Shown here piece after piece: positions 11,588-23,500 of a stretch of 64,000 nt of DNA (position 1 is its first letter; every line of letters begins with the position of its first letter). The translations under genes were made by a program, and so were the position numbers. The notes under the pieces are model-generated. The model searched no databases and was not told the DNA's origin. It worked only from the letters and a program-made list of their open reading frames with translations. This DNA is from Trissonchulus latispiculum (Eukaryota; Nematoda; Enoplea; Enoplida; Ironidae): the NCBI GenBank assembly GCA_030248195.1, contig JASAND010022374.1, positions 1 to 64,000 of the forward strand, in the 5' to 3' direction.

Positions 11588-12041
11588 TGTAACATTGACA
11601 CTTTCCCTGCGAAAAGTGTGGTGCTTGTAGTTTCCCGTTTTAATAGTTAAACGCAAAGTTAAACTTTTCGCCGAATTGCAGATTCCTGAGTTGTTAATTA
11701 GATGACAATAGTTATAAAACGGTGACTAGTTTAAACGTAGTGGCAGTTTCTTGATGTCTCAACACTAGTGCAGTAGCAGCAGTGTAACAGTAAGGTTTAT
11801 ATCTTTCTAAAGGCCACCTTTTCCTAAGCTGTTATTACAATCTTGGGCATTGCAGTTGTGATTTTCGCTGATTAGCGTAATCACTCGCACAATAAACCGG
11901 TAGTAGTTGGTAGTTGGTCTTTGTGCTTTTAGAGTTTACCGGAGTAGACTACCTGAAAAAATACAACTAAACCATTTTGTAACCCGTACAAGGAAGCAAA
12001 CGAACTGCCTGTCTCTCTCTTAAAGCCCTAGCACAGAAACA
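11588..12041 (+). repeat. 5' LTR of the 11588-13787 element
   Basis: TG..CA ends, an internal AATAAA near 11890, and alignment of its first 300 bp with 13437-13787 define this LTR. Confidence 0.65.
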
Positions 12042-12043
12042 TT

Positions 12044-12060
12044 TGGCGTCGCGAGCAGGA
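12044..12060 (+). promoter_or_regulatory. Putative primer-binding site
   Basis: TGGCGTCGCGAGCAGGA starts two bases after the 5' LTR with the TGG expected opposite a tRNA CCA end. Confidence 0.5.
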
Positions 12061-12512
12061 CTTCTTTCAGTATCCTAGGCGTAGGGACAGCACCACACTT
12101 CAGTGCTTGTTTTACGGTTGCGAGAAACTGCTAAAGACTACATAAGGAATACTAAGAGGGAGTGACATAGGGAATACTAAGACCATGGACACAGACAAGT
12201 TAACTGTACATCCTCAGAAAGTTAACACAGCGTTTAGATGTAGATAGCAAACTAGCAAGCACCAGAAACTAAGTCAACCACTTTGCTATACTAATCAAGT
12301 AGAATTCAACCACCAACCAATAGCGCACCACTTGTGGCAAGTAGCTTGCATTAACACTGTACGAAGCATCGAACTATGACGATGGAACTTAACTCGACCG
12401 ATCACTTTATTTATGTTTATACAACCGTGTTTTTCTGTGTTTCAGAGATTAGCAGCAATTCCAGAAAACAGATCAACCATCTGTCCAGACATTTGAAGTA
12501 GCATACACGGCG

Positions 12513-12710
12513 ATGTTCGCTCGTGTCAGTAGTCTACCTGTTCCAGAAGCAACCAAGTCCGCACTTATAGATCACCTAGATCTGTTGAACGATGTTCATC
12601 AGTTCATGCAAGTCATCGCTGCCATCTACGCTACAGTCGTAGACGAGGTAGACTCTGCAGCAATACAGGAGCTGCCAGAACTCACCTCAGTGGAAGGCCA
12701 AACTTTGTAG
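12513..12710 (+). pseudogene. Open frame in the LTR element interior, unknown
   Basis: A 65-codon ATG-started frame, predicted largely helical and acidic. It lies 450 bp after the primer-binding site, the usual place of gag, but no Gag motif can be recognised. It ends in TAG and is followed by about 110 bp before the next coding-like stretch. Confidence 0.3.
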
Positions 12711-12809
12711 GACCGTGTCAGCAGCTGCCAAAATCCACAACTGCTGTGCGTCCAATTGGAAACGTGAAACGGGTTTCTCGATTCGAACTTCTTGTGTCCA
12801 GGTATAACC

Positions 12810-13292
12810 GGTCTGCTTTTCATATTTTAGGAAAACTGCTTTGTCAACCCGCAATCCTACGACGTCATCATTTTAATGCTTGGTGTTGATGATCATACAA
12901 ATTGTCAGCACCGTGGTGAGTTGATTAATCGTTACACCGATGGTTTTGAGGATGCAAAAAGCCGATTTGGGATACCACTCTATATAACAGGACCACCATC
13001 ACGCATTGCTACACTGCAGCACATCGTACCTGACGCTCATCTCGTCCTTAAACAGGCTGCCCGATCGTTTAATGATGTGCATTTATTCCTATACATCAGC
13101 TTGACGACTCACCTGCCCATTTGGACAGAGATAACGAAGTCACTCTCTCTGGACGAGGTATACTCCGGTTTATGCGTATTTTATTGCAGCATTAGCCCAG
13201 CTACAGCTGGCGTATCCCTGATTGCAGATCACCAGTACCGCATTATTACGCTGAATGACACCAATATGCCATACCTCAAAACATTTACCTAG
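12810..13292 (+). pseudogene. Open frame with SGNH-hydrolase-like block
   Basis: From about 12830 the frame reads SYDVIILMLGVDDH and, after about 20 residues, YTDGFEDAKSRFGIPLYITG. The order (hydrophobic strand, G-x-(N/D)-D, then a strand ending near PPSR) resembles block III and following strand of SGNH/GDSL hydrolases, in which the usual motif is GxND. No Gly-Asp-Ser nucleophile block is seen upstream. Such hydrolase domains are known in some retroelements. The 5' edge (near 12830) follows a TTTTAG that could be an acceptor, and CACCGTGGTGAGT inside could be a donor, so a captured host exon is the alternative. Assignment is tentative. Confidence 0.3.
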
Positions 13293-13423
13293 TTACCTCA
13301 GACATTTCCCTAGATACCAGAGAACACTTCACATCCTCGCTACCTGCACCAACTGCTACCTGAAAGCCCAAATGTACTATGGTACCTTTCTTTCATCGGA
13401 CACCGTTTCGGAGCTCCGGCTTG

Positions 13424-13436
13424 AAAGTGGGTGTGA
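13424..13436 (+). promoter_or_regulatory. Putative polypurine tract
   Basis: A purine-rich stretch (AAAGTGGGTGTGA) abuts the TG of the 3' LTR, the position of the plus-strand primer in LTR elements. Confidence 0.45.
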
Positions 13437-13787
13437 TGTAACATTGACACTTTAGTTATGAAAAGGGTGGCGCTTGTCGTTTCCCGTTTTTGTTAAACCC
13501 AAAGTTAACCGTTTCGCCGATTCTTGAGTTGCAAATTAGATGATAATGGTTACAAAAACGGTGATTAGTTTAAACGTAGGTGATCCTGGAAAACAAATTT
13601 GTTTAAATAGGGATACATATTTCAGAAAGTGGCAGTTTCTTTGTTTTTCACACCAGTGCAGTAGCAGCAGTGTAACACGATTGCGAATTTTACATCTTTC
13701 TAAATGCCACCTTTTGCTAAGCTGTTATTACAATCTTTGGCATTGTAGTTGTGCTTTCTTTTCGCCGATTACCATAATCTTACCGTA
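13437..13787 (+). repeat. 3' LTR, truncated
   Basis: Aligns with 11588-11890, including TGTAACATTGACACTTT, GTGCAGTAGCAGCAGTGTAA and CTAAGCTGTTATTACAATCT, then loses similarity. Confidence 0.65.
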
Positions 13788-13829
13788 ATTACCGTATCTT
13801 TAGTCCTAGCCTGCTTGCTTATTGGTTAC

Positions 13830-14560
13830 ATCTTTTTTGCCTGTCACCCAGCGAAACAGCATACACACAACTGGGATCTATAAGGTAACGTTTACATGTA
13901 AAAATAAGTACCCAGAAAGGTGGAGAAAACTTTTGAGTCTGTGAGTGGGGTATATTAAAAATATAGCTGACTTTGCTATTAGTTGTCAGTTGGAACTCTT
14001 CCGATTATCTATTAAGAAGCTTTTGCCGGTGGACTATTGGACTTATTGCCTAGAAACGTTAATACTCATTTAATTAAATCAGCTTAACTTAGTCGGCGAT
14101 CTACGGCTTACGGTTGCATTAGATCAAAATAGCAAAGTAATTTGGATTTATCGAGTTGTGTTACAGCCAATGGACGTAAAAAGTACTTCAGCACTTCATG
14201 CTGGAGCTCTGTCCAGTTGAAATTGATCTCCAACCAACAATTACTCTCTTAACGCGACGACGTTTAGTTTCCGGTGTAATTGAGTCATTTCACAGATTCG
14301 CCTAATTGTTTTGCCTTTGCAGCTAAATTCTGAGTTGATAGAAAATATGCTTCGTATTTCAGAAGTCTCCCCAGTTACATAAGTTCAGAAACTTTTATGA
14401 AAAAATCTGTTGCTTTTTCTCAGAGTTACTATCATTTTACCTCTTTCAACTGCAACTACAAAACACAAGTGAAATTAGACTTCCCGATATAATCGAAAAT
14501 TCCAGAATTCTTGCTTTATAAAACATTAGTGTAAACTAGTGAATTAGTTATTTACAAACA
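13830..14560 (+). repeat. Intergenic block F, unit A
   Basis: Resembles 39770-40380 plus 41540-41790. Shared ordered words include GCTTACGGTTGCAT, CAGCTAAATTCTGAG, TCAGAAACTTTT and CAACTACAAAACACAA. The unit B copy is split by about 1.2 kb of inserted sequence. It lies about 6.5 kb before receptor gene 1 and is non-coding. Confidence 0.6.
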
Positions 14561-14599
14561 GTCAATTTGACCTTGTCGTTAACTTCCCTAATTAGTCGT

Positions 14600-14757
14600 G
14601 ATTAACAAGAGAATAGCAAAGCCTTATGTGTAGAAGGTAGACACAATACGAATTATTTGACAAATATAAACTTTTTCTAATTTCTAGATTTAGACCTGAA
14701 TGAGGTCATAGTTAAAATGAGCAGCCAAAATTCACCTTCTCATGCAATGAGTAAAAA
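14600..14757 (+). repeat. Duplicated block, partner at 10060-10225
   Basis: The second copy of the AACAAGAGAATAGCAA to ATGAGCAGCCAA block, directly following block F. Confidence 0.55.
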
Positions 14758-15069
14758 GGTTAGAATTGTATAATATTAGTATTATGATTACATCTTAGAT
14801 ATTGATAAGCGTTTACGTTACACCCCACTCCAGCTGATTTTACAATGGTTTAGAGTAGTCGTTCTGAAAGATGGAGATTTGTCGATCACTACCTATATAT
14901 GTGGTGAAGGCTCCTCGGCAGCCATGGCACCCCGCCCTGGTCAAAGTTGATAAAGTCACCAAACCAAGTTTTATCGGGTTCGGTTGTTAGGTTAGTAGAT
15001 TAGCCTTGATAGACTACCATCTATTGAGATCCAGCCCAGAGCGGCTGATTTATGAGGTGCTCGATGGAC

Positions 15070-15265
15070 GACTTTTCTAAGGTGGAATGGTGGAATGTGG
15101 AAGGCAAGTAAGGTTTGCTTGTGATCACGGCGACCGGAAGGAGATTCCAAACTCGAGTGACAGCAGGAATGAAGCTCTGTTAATGATGTTTACTGTAGGA
15201 TCGCGCAACAGTTGGTACCGGATTGTAACGGATGGTGCGCGTTCCTACGTCATATGCTGCTGGTA
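15070..15265 (-). pseudogene. Possible LINE ORF2 C-terminal relic
   Basis: On the minus strand one frame reads QSFIPAVTRVWNLLP after an in-frame stop. This resembles the F-(I/F)-P-x-x-x-x-x-WN-x-LP motif near the C-terminus of Jockey/CR1-like LINE polymerases. No reverse transcriptase core is present nearby. Only a short fragment is recognisable, so confidence is low. Confidence 0.35.
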
Positions 15266-15367
15266 TTAGGGCTGAATGGTTGTCAGCCCGGTATTGGTTG
15301 CGATATTCTATGGCTGTACTGAGTTTTCAACGGTTCCAGCTTCTCATTTCCGCCTGTAAGAGCACAA

Positions 15368-15507
15368 TCAGTTGACAAGTTTCGACGCTTGCTTTTGGCT
15401 CACGTCGGGGTTGAACATTTGCATAGCAGTCTCCATCCATTCACGGAGGGATGCCCAAGTGTCGTCTGGGCCGAGTAGTGTGTGAGAGGCTTGCCATTGC
15501 AGGTTGC
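15368..15507 (-). pseudogene. Exon-like open stretch, unknown
   Basis: Minus strand: TTGTATCTAG at the right edge could be a splice acceptor, followed by 45 codons (containing LLGPDDTWASLREWMETAM) to a TGA. A second open stretch lies just upstream on the same strand (about 15555-15725), after TATATTACAG, but no good donor joins the two. The composition looks protein-like, but the family is not recognised. It could be a decayed host exon or transposon remnant. Confidence 0.25.
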
Positions 15508-15759
15508 CTAGATACAATATCACAAATTATTACAAACCAGGGATAACTGAAATTTGACGTTTGCGTCCTAAATGCTCCCTGGACGAAAGACAAAAATTGG
15601 ACAAGCAAACAACTTGCGGACTTCGTATGGTCATTGCTGTTATGGCAGTTGAAATCGTAGTAAACAACAAGGAAAACGCCGGGAATGATCGATTGAAGTT
15701 GGCAATGTCTTCTTCCAGTGCCTGTAATATAGAACAATTTGTGAAAGGTGGCTAATGAC

Positions 15760-16469
15760 AAGAGCATTCTAGAATACACGATATATCCGCGTACTAAGCT
15801 TAAGTATATAATAGTAACGCTAAGCTAAAATGTAGTATTTCATGAGCAGCAAAGATAAAATATTGATTAGGTATTCTTTTGACTCAAAAAGTCGTCACTG
15901 ATTCAAAATGGCCGATCAGTCAACAGTTGGGCTGAGAAGTGTGTTGTGGGCGGTTCGGTTGTGAGTTCAAACAATTTCTGCCATTTCTGCAGTCTGATAT
16001 TGTCTATTTTGTGAGTTGAATCTTGATGCATATTTGGACGATGTTCTTTTTATTTTGATACTTGACCAAATACATGTACGAGCACAGAAATTTCCACTCC
16101 ACCGAGCGAGTCTTGGCCTAATAATTATTGACCAAATCTGATAAATAGCACCAACTAATATTATTTGACAGTAGGACATCACACACCTACGACGAGAACT
16201 TGCAATTATACGGTCTGTCAAATCGTGAATATGGCACCAAGGTTTCATACCCGATAGCATAATATGTAAGTCCAAGGATATTTAGCTTTAGCTGTAAATA
16301 TTCTTGGTCCTTTCTTTCGATAGGAAGATTGTCTGATGCGTATACTACTACAACCCCCATGATTTTTCCGTCAATTTTTTTCCGTCAATCAAATCAATTT
16401 CCGTCCGATTAAGCATTTTGGAATCTGCAAATACAGATAATGCATTAGTTCATTTTTCTAAAAACTAAG
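15760..16469. other. No gene recognised
   Basis: A 102-codon minus-strand frame (15967-16275) has no domain I recognise. Otherwise AT-rich non-coding sequence. Confidence 0.3.
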
Positions 16470-17530
16470 TGTGCTGCCCTATTCTTTCAACCAACAGACT
16501 GCTGCTAATTTATTTGAGAAACATAGTCTTTGGTTCCGCCTTAGTTTTAATGCCTTTAGCTATAAGTTTAATGGATAGATCTTTCGCAGCAAATCCATCA
16601 AACTTAGAGTCAAACAAACTGCCGACGGCGAAGGCATACAATGCAAAGCTGAAATTCACTAGCTTAAAACTTTCTTAGGCGTAGGATGTAATTCAATTAG
16701 CAAATATTTTGGAATTAATTTAAAGTAATTCTATCCGTCTAACGTATTTTTTATTTAACTTTTGTGTTTGAGCCTTCATACGCATTTCTGCTTTTTTTTG
16801 AATAATGGACGAATCAGATTGCTTCTTTAGCTGACAAAAGCGGAATATGCAAGAGAACACCCAACGATGGAACATTTCCACTTAACTAATTTGACTTGGC
16901 TCTTGACTCTAATAGTTAGAGCACTGTTGTAATATTCCTGTTTTAAGCAGAGCTTATTGACATTAGCTTAGCATCAGACTATATCACAGTACGGTTCCGT
17001 TGTTCGGTTCTCGTACGAAAACATGAAGAAATAGTCACGTGTAGACTTTTATACTTCCTTTTCCTTTTTTAATTTCTTCCTTTCCACTCCATTCCATTAG
17101 CGACAGCGATGGTAGGTAGTTGTGTGATTGTAGATTTACGTTTCCAAATATTTCCAAATATTGTAGATTTACGTTTCCAGTATTGCCCAAAATTTCACTT
17201 GTGACTTCATGTTATCGCCAAATAAAGGTAAGCGTTCAAGATGAACTCTGTGCGGATGCTAGAGGAAAACAATAAATTGTAAGGTTTCCCACAGAAGCAA
17301 CTTCAGCTGTGACAACGTATGCGGAACCGACGCTTATGTTCGGATTGACAAGTCGACGTCAAAAATGATAACCTAAATGTTGACCGAGTCTGTCTAAACG
17401 TCTGTAGGGGCAGAAAAACAACCGTTTTGTCTGCACTGTAATTAGCTGACACTGGAAAGGTCGGCACCTTCTTTAAGCTCTGGTTAGTTGTTTTCGATTG
17501 TCCGCAGCCATTCTGTCCATTACGACAAGG
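16470..17530 (+). repeat. Intergenic block U, copy 2 (unit A)
   Basis: The left part (16470-16700) matches 28090-28320 (CTGCTAATTTATTTGA against CTGCTTATTTATTTGA, then CTGAAATT(C/T)ACTAGCTTAA). The centre (16790-17060) matches the U block (ATTAGCTTAGCATCAGACTA against ATTAGTCTGGCATTAGACTA). The right part (17300-17500) resembles 30170-30420. Non-coding, part of the duplicated unit upstream of receptor 1. Confidence 0.55.
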
Positions 17531-17985
17531 AAGCACGCTAGTATCACAGGACGCAAAATTTAAGATCAAAAGAAACTTAAGAGTGCTGCAAGCAGCTACG
17601 ATTATAAGAGCATAAATTTTAGAAGTCCTCCTAATTCAAGTGTTTTTCGTGAAACGCAAAATTATAATTTAGCAGTCCTTTATGAAACGCAATTTGGCCT
17701 ACAAGAGCCAGTACGTGGAGAGCCTTGCCGGAAATGGATATTACAATTAACCTAAATAACTCTAAATAAAATTTAAATACAAGAAGCTTAGACGTCGAAT
17801 GCTATTTTTAGTGCTCACCTACTTGCTACTGCTGGTATTGCTGCGGCTACTGTAATACAATAACCTACATACAGCATGCAAAGCATACACAATCAGTTGA
17901 GTTTTCAGCAATTTCAGCAATTACTTTTATTCAACAATTTTACAGGTAAAACTAAGAGAAGACAAAAACATGCAATTGTGGCAAG

Positions 17986-18251
17986 TAATGTTGCGTGCCG
18001 GCCTTGTCCAGACGGCCGGCCCAGGTCCGGAGTAGGCCGACCGGCGGCCGCCAGCGCAGAACAGGCCGCCCGGTCAGTGATAGTTTCTGCGGCTTGTCGC
18101 CTTAAACTTGCTAAAATATTCCTTGGAAACTACTAAAACATCTCATACTTTTACTTGTATTTTGCATAGCCGGCAAAAAGTGGCACCGGTCAGCAGGCGT
18201 CGCTAGCTAGCCCGGCCGGCCCACGAAAAATTGGGCCGGTGAACAACACTA
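17986..18251. mobile_element. hAT-type MITE (266 bp)
   Basis: An exact 8-bp duplication GTGGCAAG flanks the element (17978-17985 and 18252-18259). Its ends are TAATGTTG...GCCGGCC and, inverted, TAGTGTTGTTCACCGGCC. Eight-base duplications and TA(A/G)TGTTG-like ends are typical of hAT elements. The interior is GGCC-rich and has no transposase. The 86-codon frame crossing it is incidental. Confidence 0.75.
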
Positions 18252-19329
18252 GTGGCAAGGCAGTCAGAGAATGTCAGGTAACTGGTTGTATAGCGGAAGC
18301 CGGCGCAGTGTAATTATATACTCTAAAACGTCTATAGACTGTCAAGTGCTGGGATCTCACCATCACACTAATTTGCACAAAAATTTTAAATTGGTCTATT
18401 TAATGAGGCATAGGCGTGAGCTCAAGGCCTCTAAGCTAGAAATAAGCCTAAACTCTATAACTGTGGACCGCTGACAAATCTAAACTCAGCGAGTTCTCTG
18501 ATACAAGTCAAGTCATTTAGTTTACTTTCACTTTAATGCACACCACAAGTCTACACCAAGGCACTGCACTCTGAGCGGCAGAATAGTGATGTTAGACCTT
18601 GTTATACTTTAAAAGGTCCCGCCCTCCATTCTCTTTTTATACGGTTTCTCCAGCTGCTTTTGTTAGTTTTTCCACTGCCTCGGCTTTTGCGCTTACTTTA
18701 ATTTAGGCTTTAATCTGTCAACCTGAGCCGGCATCTTTTATGTTCTGCTTTTGTAAATTTTGTTTTGCCTTATTTTGGAGTCTTAGCGGAAATGCGAAAA
18801 CTGCTGAAACATTCTTAAATATTCATCAGAATGTCACTTTTAGGATATGTTCCAGACCTACCCAAAACCCTCTAAAGTCCAAATTCCGTAGCCAATAACT
18901 ATATTCGCATTTCAGACTAGCACCAATAAGCCGACATCCCATAATCATATGATGGTTTGTGGCAGCCTCAGTATTGACGAAAAAACTGACAAAATTAGAA
19001 GGCTGCAAGATTGCAGTAGGCAGCAGCAGAAAATAGACATTATATGTATACGTAATTTGCAGATAAATTTTACATACTTTTTGACGGAGATTTAATTGCG
19101 GTTTCAGTTTAATATAACAACAACTAATATTATTCTGAATTGATAATTTGAGATAATTTTCCTTCCGCAATTTGGGTTTATTAGAGCATTGTTTGTTGCC
19201 TTGTGACACAACTAAATTTCGAATAGCCTTGAACCAGGTGTTTTGGTATACTGGATGTACACCAAGTGGTGCATAATTTTTGTTGCAAAATTTTGATCCA
19301 AATGTTTAGTATGTATTTTTGCAGAAACT
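18252..19329. other. No gene recognised
   Basis: AT-rich. A 127-codon minus-strand frame (18826-19209) has no recognised domain and low-complexity Lys/Asn-rich composition. Confidence 0.3.
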
Positions 19330-19510
19330 TCTCGTTATACTTCATCTTTGTTAGGATTATCTAACATGTTTTTGTAAGAGAATCTCTCACTTTTTTATTA
19401 CAATATTAATTCCTTTATGCTTCTTTATTTATCATCTAAAAAACATGGCCAGCAAGGGTTCCTGTTGTGATTAGAAATTTCAAGACTTCCGTTTTCTAAA
19501 TTCTTGAACA
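19330..19510 (+). repeat. Pre-receptor block L, unit A
   Basis: Shares TTTTATTACAATATTAAT, TTCCTGTTGTGATT and GACTTCCGTTTTCT with 47960-48180, which lies just upstream of receptor 2. A weaker relationship to the end of block F (41690-41750) is visible (TTTCCTGATGTGATTG). It may include the ancestral receptor promoter or 5' region. Confidence 0.55.
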
Positions 19511-20572
19511 TAATTATGTCGCATCGTGCTTGTGACAAACCTGACTCAAATTAATCTTTTCCACATTTCGGTACAAAGCTTCATCGGATGTGAAAACTGA
19601 CGACGTGTTATTGATACAAAGAGGTCTTGATGCTGACTAATCGTTCGAAAGATTCAGATACCTTCATTAAGTAGTCAGTCCCACACACACCTTTGTGGAT
19701 GTAACACAAATGACTGGCTCTATTTTACCTGCCTAAATCAGCAAATCACCAACATGGAACTGAAATGGGTGCGACAAACGCTGCGATCCGTAGCATTCAA
19801 AATATGCAATTGTAACCGACCAACTTTCCTAAAATGCTCCATTTATCTCGTCATTTTTGTTCCTTCCAATGAAGTCCAGTGCAATGAACAACGTGAAACT
19901 CAAAACGCATAGTCTCTGATTCTTGTTTTGCTCAGATTTCCTATTTACCCGGATATGAAATTTACACAGACAGACCCCGCCCTCGAAAAAACGAGAGCAG
20001 CGGTAAAGAATCACCCGTAGTGGATGGAGAATAGAAATTTTAGATTTTAAAATAAAGATTTCGGGCTTTAAACCAAGATACGTCCCAATTTTTATCTTCC
20101 TAGTTAAGATTCAACGCAATCCTAGCTTAAAAACTGGATCCACGGTTGACAGGACATTACAAATTTTATGAGGACACTACAGCAAAAAACATTTAAAAGA
20201 TACATTTACTAAGTTAAGTTAAGATTGAGTTAAGTATACATTTACTCCTGTTGCTAGTTTTTGAGTTGCTGTTGAAGTTTTCAGGTGGAAAAACTGGACA
20301 AATTCTAAAAATATACATTAACAGCAATCAAAGATACCAAGGTCAAGACCTGGTCAGAGCTGCTGACCCGGTGACCCGGTAACTCGTTTCATCTCTGCGA
20401 CTTATCCTTTTACTGTAATGCTTTACTGCGTATCAGTATGCGATATTTGTCACCTAGCTCTATTCTCTTCTATTTGCATACAATAATGCTCCGTTTTGCA
20501 GATTTGGTTTGGTTCTCGGAATAGAGTAAATTATTTGTGCAAGATGTGCAGATTATATATTTTAGCATCATA

Positions 20573-23500
20573 ATGGATACTTCTTACAAAACCAGTGCTA
20601 TTGTCTACGCCAGCTCATTGGGCATTGCCTCTGCAGTCGGAGTTTTTGGAAACATACTGGTAATGAAATGCGTTTGTTGCTACAATTTTCTTTTTAGTAT
20701 ATAATTAAATAATCGCCAGAATACCGACTGTGTGAGGTCTGAGGTGCTGCTGTAAACAATTATTGATACAATAAATAAGTATGCAGGATGAAACTGACTT
20801 CTCGGTCATGTTAGTTTTTTAATTTATTGTGGTACCATCGAGTATTGTTGTTGGGCTCTTGTTCACATCAGCTCACCCCATACGTGCGTAACATTTCTAA
20901 AACGTGACCAATCTACATAGATATAATTTAAAATGGATATGTTTCCAACCCAACTAAGTTTTACAAGAATTGTCGATTTCTTAATCGGACTAAGGCTAAC
21001 AACACCCTAATTTGTGATAAAATTCATAATAAATATAGCACTGAGTCATCTTAACTTATATTTTGTTTTAGACTGTCCTAACTCTGACACTTATTAAAGC
21101 CAATCGCGTTCGTCACAACATCTTCATAGTGAATCTTGCCTTGGCTGATCTTCTGGTAACAGGCGTTGTGATGCCGTCCAGTATTGCAGGTAATATCTGA
21201 CATATTTATAGAAGTTTTGAAATTAAAGCTTTCACTTTTAGACAACAGAAGGATTCACTGAAATGTTGAAGTATATTTTGCCAAAGACGACACGAACAAG
21301 ACGGGTTCTTGTCTAAAGAACCTAAGTTTCATAATATAATACAGGTCTGCGATTTCTAATTCGAGTGATGCATTAAAGATGAGCTGTCTCTATGTGCATG
21401 CATACTGGCTGCTCCCAAGCGTATGGTTGCTCAATCTTAACATTGCGCAATCTCAACAATGCGCTTCTCAACTTCCGCTATCTCAACTCCCAGTCTCCCA
21501 AGCGCAACACTGTGCTATCTTATCTCTCACTACCTCAACTTCCTCAAACTTCTATGATTGCTGCTAAGATTATTGGCGATGAACACTCTTCGCCACTTGA
21601 AACCGGACTTCAACAATTTGGAACGGGTTTGTAACTATTTTACCGCTACCTGGCTTAACGGAATTTTTGGAACAGAAATTTGGAACGTTTTGTTTCATGT
21701 TTCACATATTGTAGAAGGTTGTCATAACAACCTTAATCGCATCATTGGGAAATGATGTTTTAAGAAATCTAGCGAATGATTTATCTTAGGGTAGTGCCAC
21801 GATGCAATATTTTATACTGCTGTCAGCTACAATTTATCCTTGTTAACATTTAGTTGTTATTTTAGAAGTTTTACCAATTTATCAACTGAAATGCTTTCTA
21901 TTGGAAAATTAAAACTTCATTGTAAAAATAAATCGGTGACGTTTGAGAGAAAATTAGTTAGAAAAGTAATAATGCGATGGAGCAAGTAACAAGGATTGAC
22001 ATAGAGGAACGTAGAGCATTGTAGAAATACTGCAACGTTGAAATAGCGGAGGCTGAATAGCGGAGGCTGAGATAGCGGGAGCTGAGGTAATGCAAAGCGG
22101 CTGACAACTGCGAGAAGACTATGAATTCCATTGTTTGAATAGCAGAAAACCTAATTTGCAAAACTAAACTCCCGCAAAAAGTCCTCCATACTAGCCTTGT
22201 GTTGAAGACAGTGGTCCTATCTGCTCAGATAGTGAAAATACAAGCTAAACATAGCTACGTTACAATTTATACATTCCTGCTTCAGCCGTAACAATTATCT
22301 GTTATTGGATTGTCCGATAATGTATGTTGATGTCGACCACAAACCCGTAATTATGCAAACTGTAGTATCATTGCATTGATCATTTATATTATTTAAAAAC
22401 ATCATAAACTTCCTTTGTCTATATTTTGGAACCTATGAAACACTGCATTGCTTCTGGCTGGTGGAAGGTGGATCTGCCAGTTTAATTATGATTTTTCAAC
22501 TTAACAGATTTTCCTTCATTACTAAACTTTTATATAATTTTCGAATCTATCTCCGCTCAGTTTTCTTCTTCTTAGATTACACACTTACCTTAACCCTCCT
22601 TCCATTTTTAACTTTCATGGTATCCAGATCCCGCTATTCTAGGATTTTGTATTTTTTCGTAAAGTGGTCCACTTACGTAACTAAACTCATTCTTCTAAAT
22701 CTAAATGTAACTTTTTGTGTTTTTTTGTAAAATCTTGTAAACTTGAACCTTTCCATCTAATTCATTTGGCTGTGTTATAAAACGGTGTATCCCCAGTTTG
22801 TCAATTCCCCAGTTTGTCCCCCTCCCCAGTTAGTCAACTCTAATCCCTATACTTAGGGTCGTTCCCAGTTAGTCAACTCTTTCTCCGCTCATCCCCACTT
22901 TGTCAACTCTTTTATAAGGCATTCCCAGTTTGTCAACTCTTTTTCATGTCGTCCCCACTTTGTCGACTTGTTTTAGTGTCAATCAGTTTTTCTCAGGGGG
23001 GACTTTCCTTACACTGACTAATATAATGTTTTAATTTTAAAAACGTATTAATTTTGGTTTATCTATTCAAACAGAAGTAACTAATTTTTAGTCATAAATG
23101 AGATTTGGCATGGAAAGCACCAATTAAGAAAATAATTTCAAGTTTTATTGAATTTTAATTTCATTTTAAACTCAAATTAAAATTCGCAATATCTTTACAA
23201 ATTTTAAACTTTTTTAAAGTTTGTACTCAATTGATGCTTTCCAGATCAACTCTTGCAGATGATTAAATACATAAATAATCTTTCTGTTAAAATTAACTAA
23301 ATTATTTGTGAAAGTTAAAACTGTTACCCCCTAAGAAAAACGGATTAATTCTAACTAGAGTTGACAAAGTGGGAATGGCATGAAAAAGAGTTGACAAACT
23401 GGGGTTGCCTTGTAAAAGAGTTGACTAAGTGGAGATGAACTGAAAAAGAGTTCAGAGAAACTGGGGACAACCTTAACTATGGGGATTAGAGTTGGCAAAC

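Larger units (their letters stand above)
11588..13787 (+). mobile_element. Degenerate LTR retrotransposon
   Basis: A 454-bp 5' LTR (11588-12041, TGTAACATTG to AGAAACA) is followed by a primer-binding-like TTTGGCGTCGCGAGCAGGA. A purine-rich GAAAGTGGGTGTGA lies directly before a second TGTAACATTG at 13437. The 3' copy aligns with the 5' LTR to about 13787 and then stops, so it is truncated and carries a 40-bp insertion near 13580-13620. LTRs are clearly diverged (an old insertion). The interior is only 1.4 kb and holds two unassigned open frames, so most of gag-pol has been lost or was never present. Confidence 0.65.
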
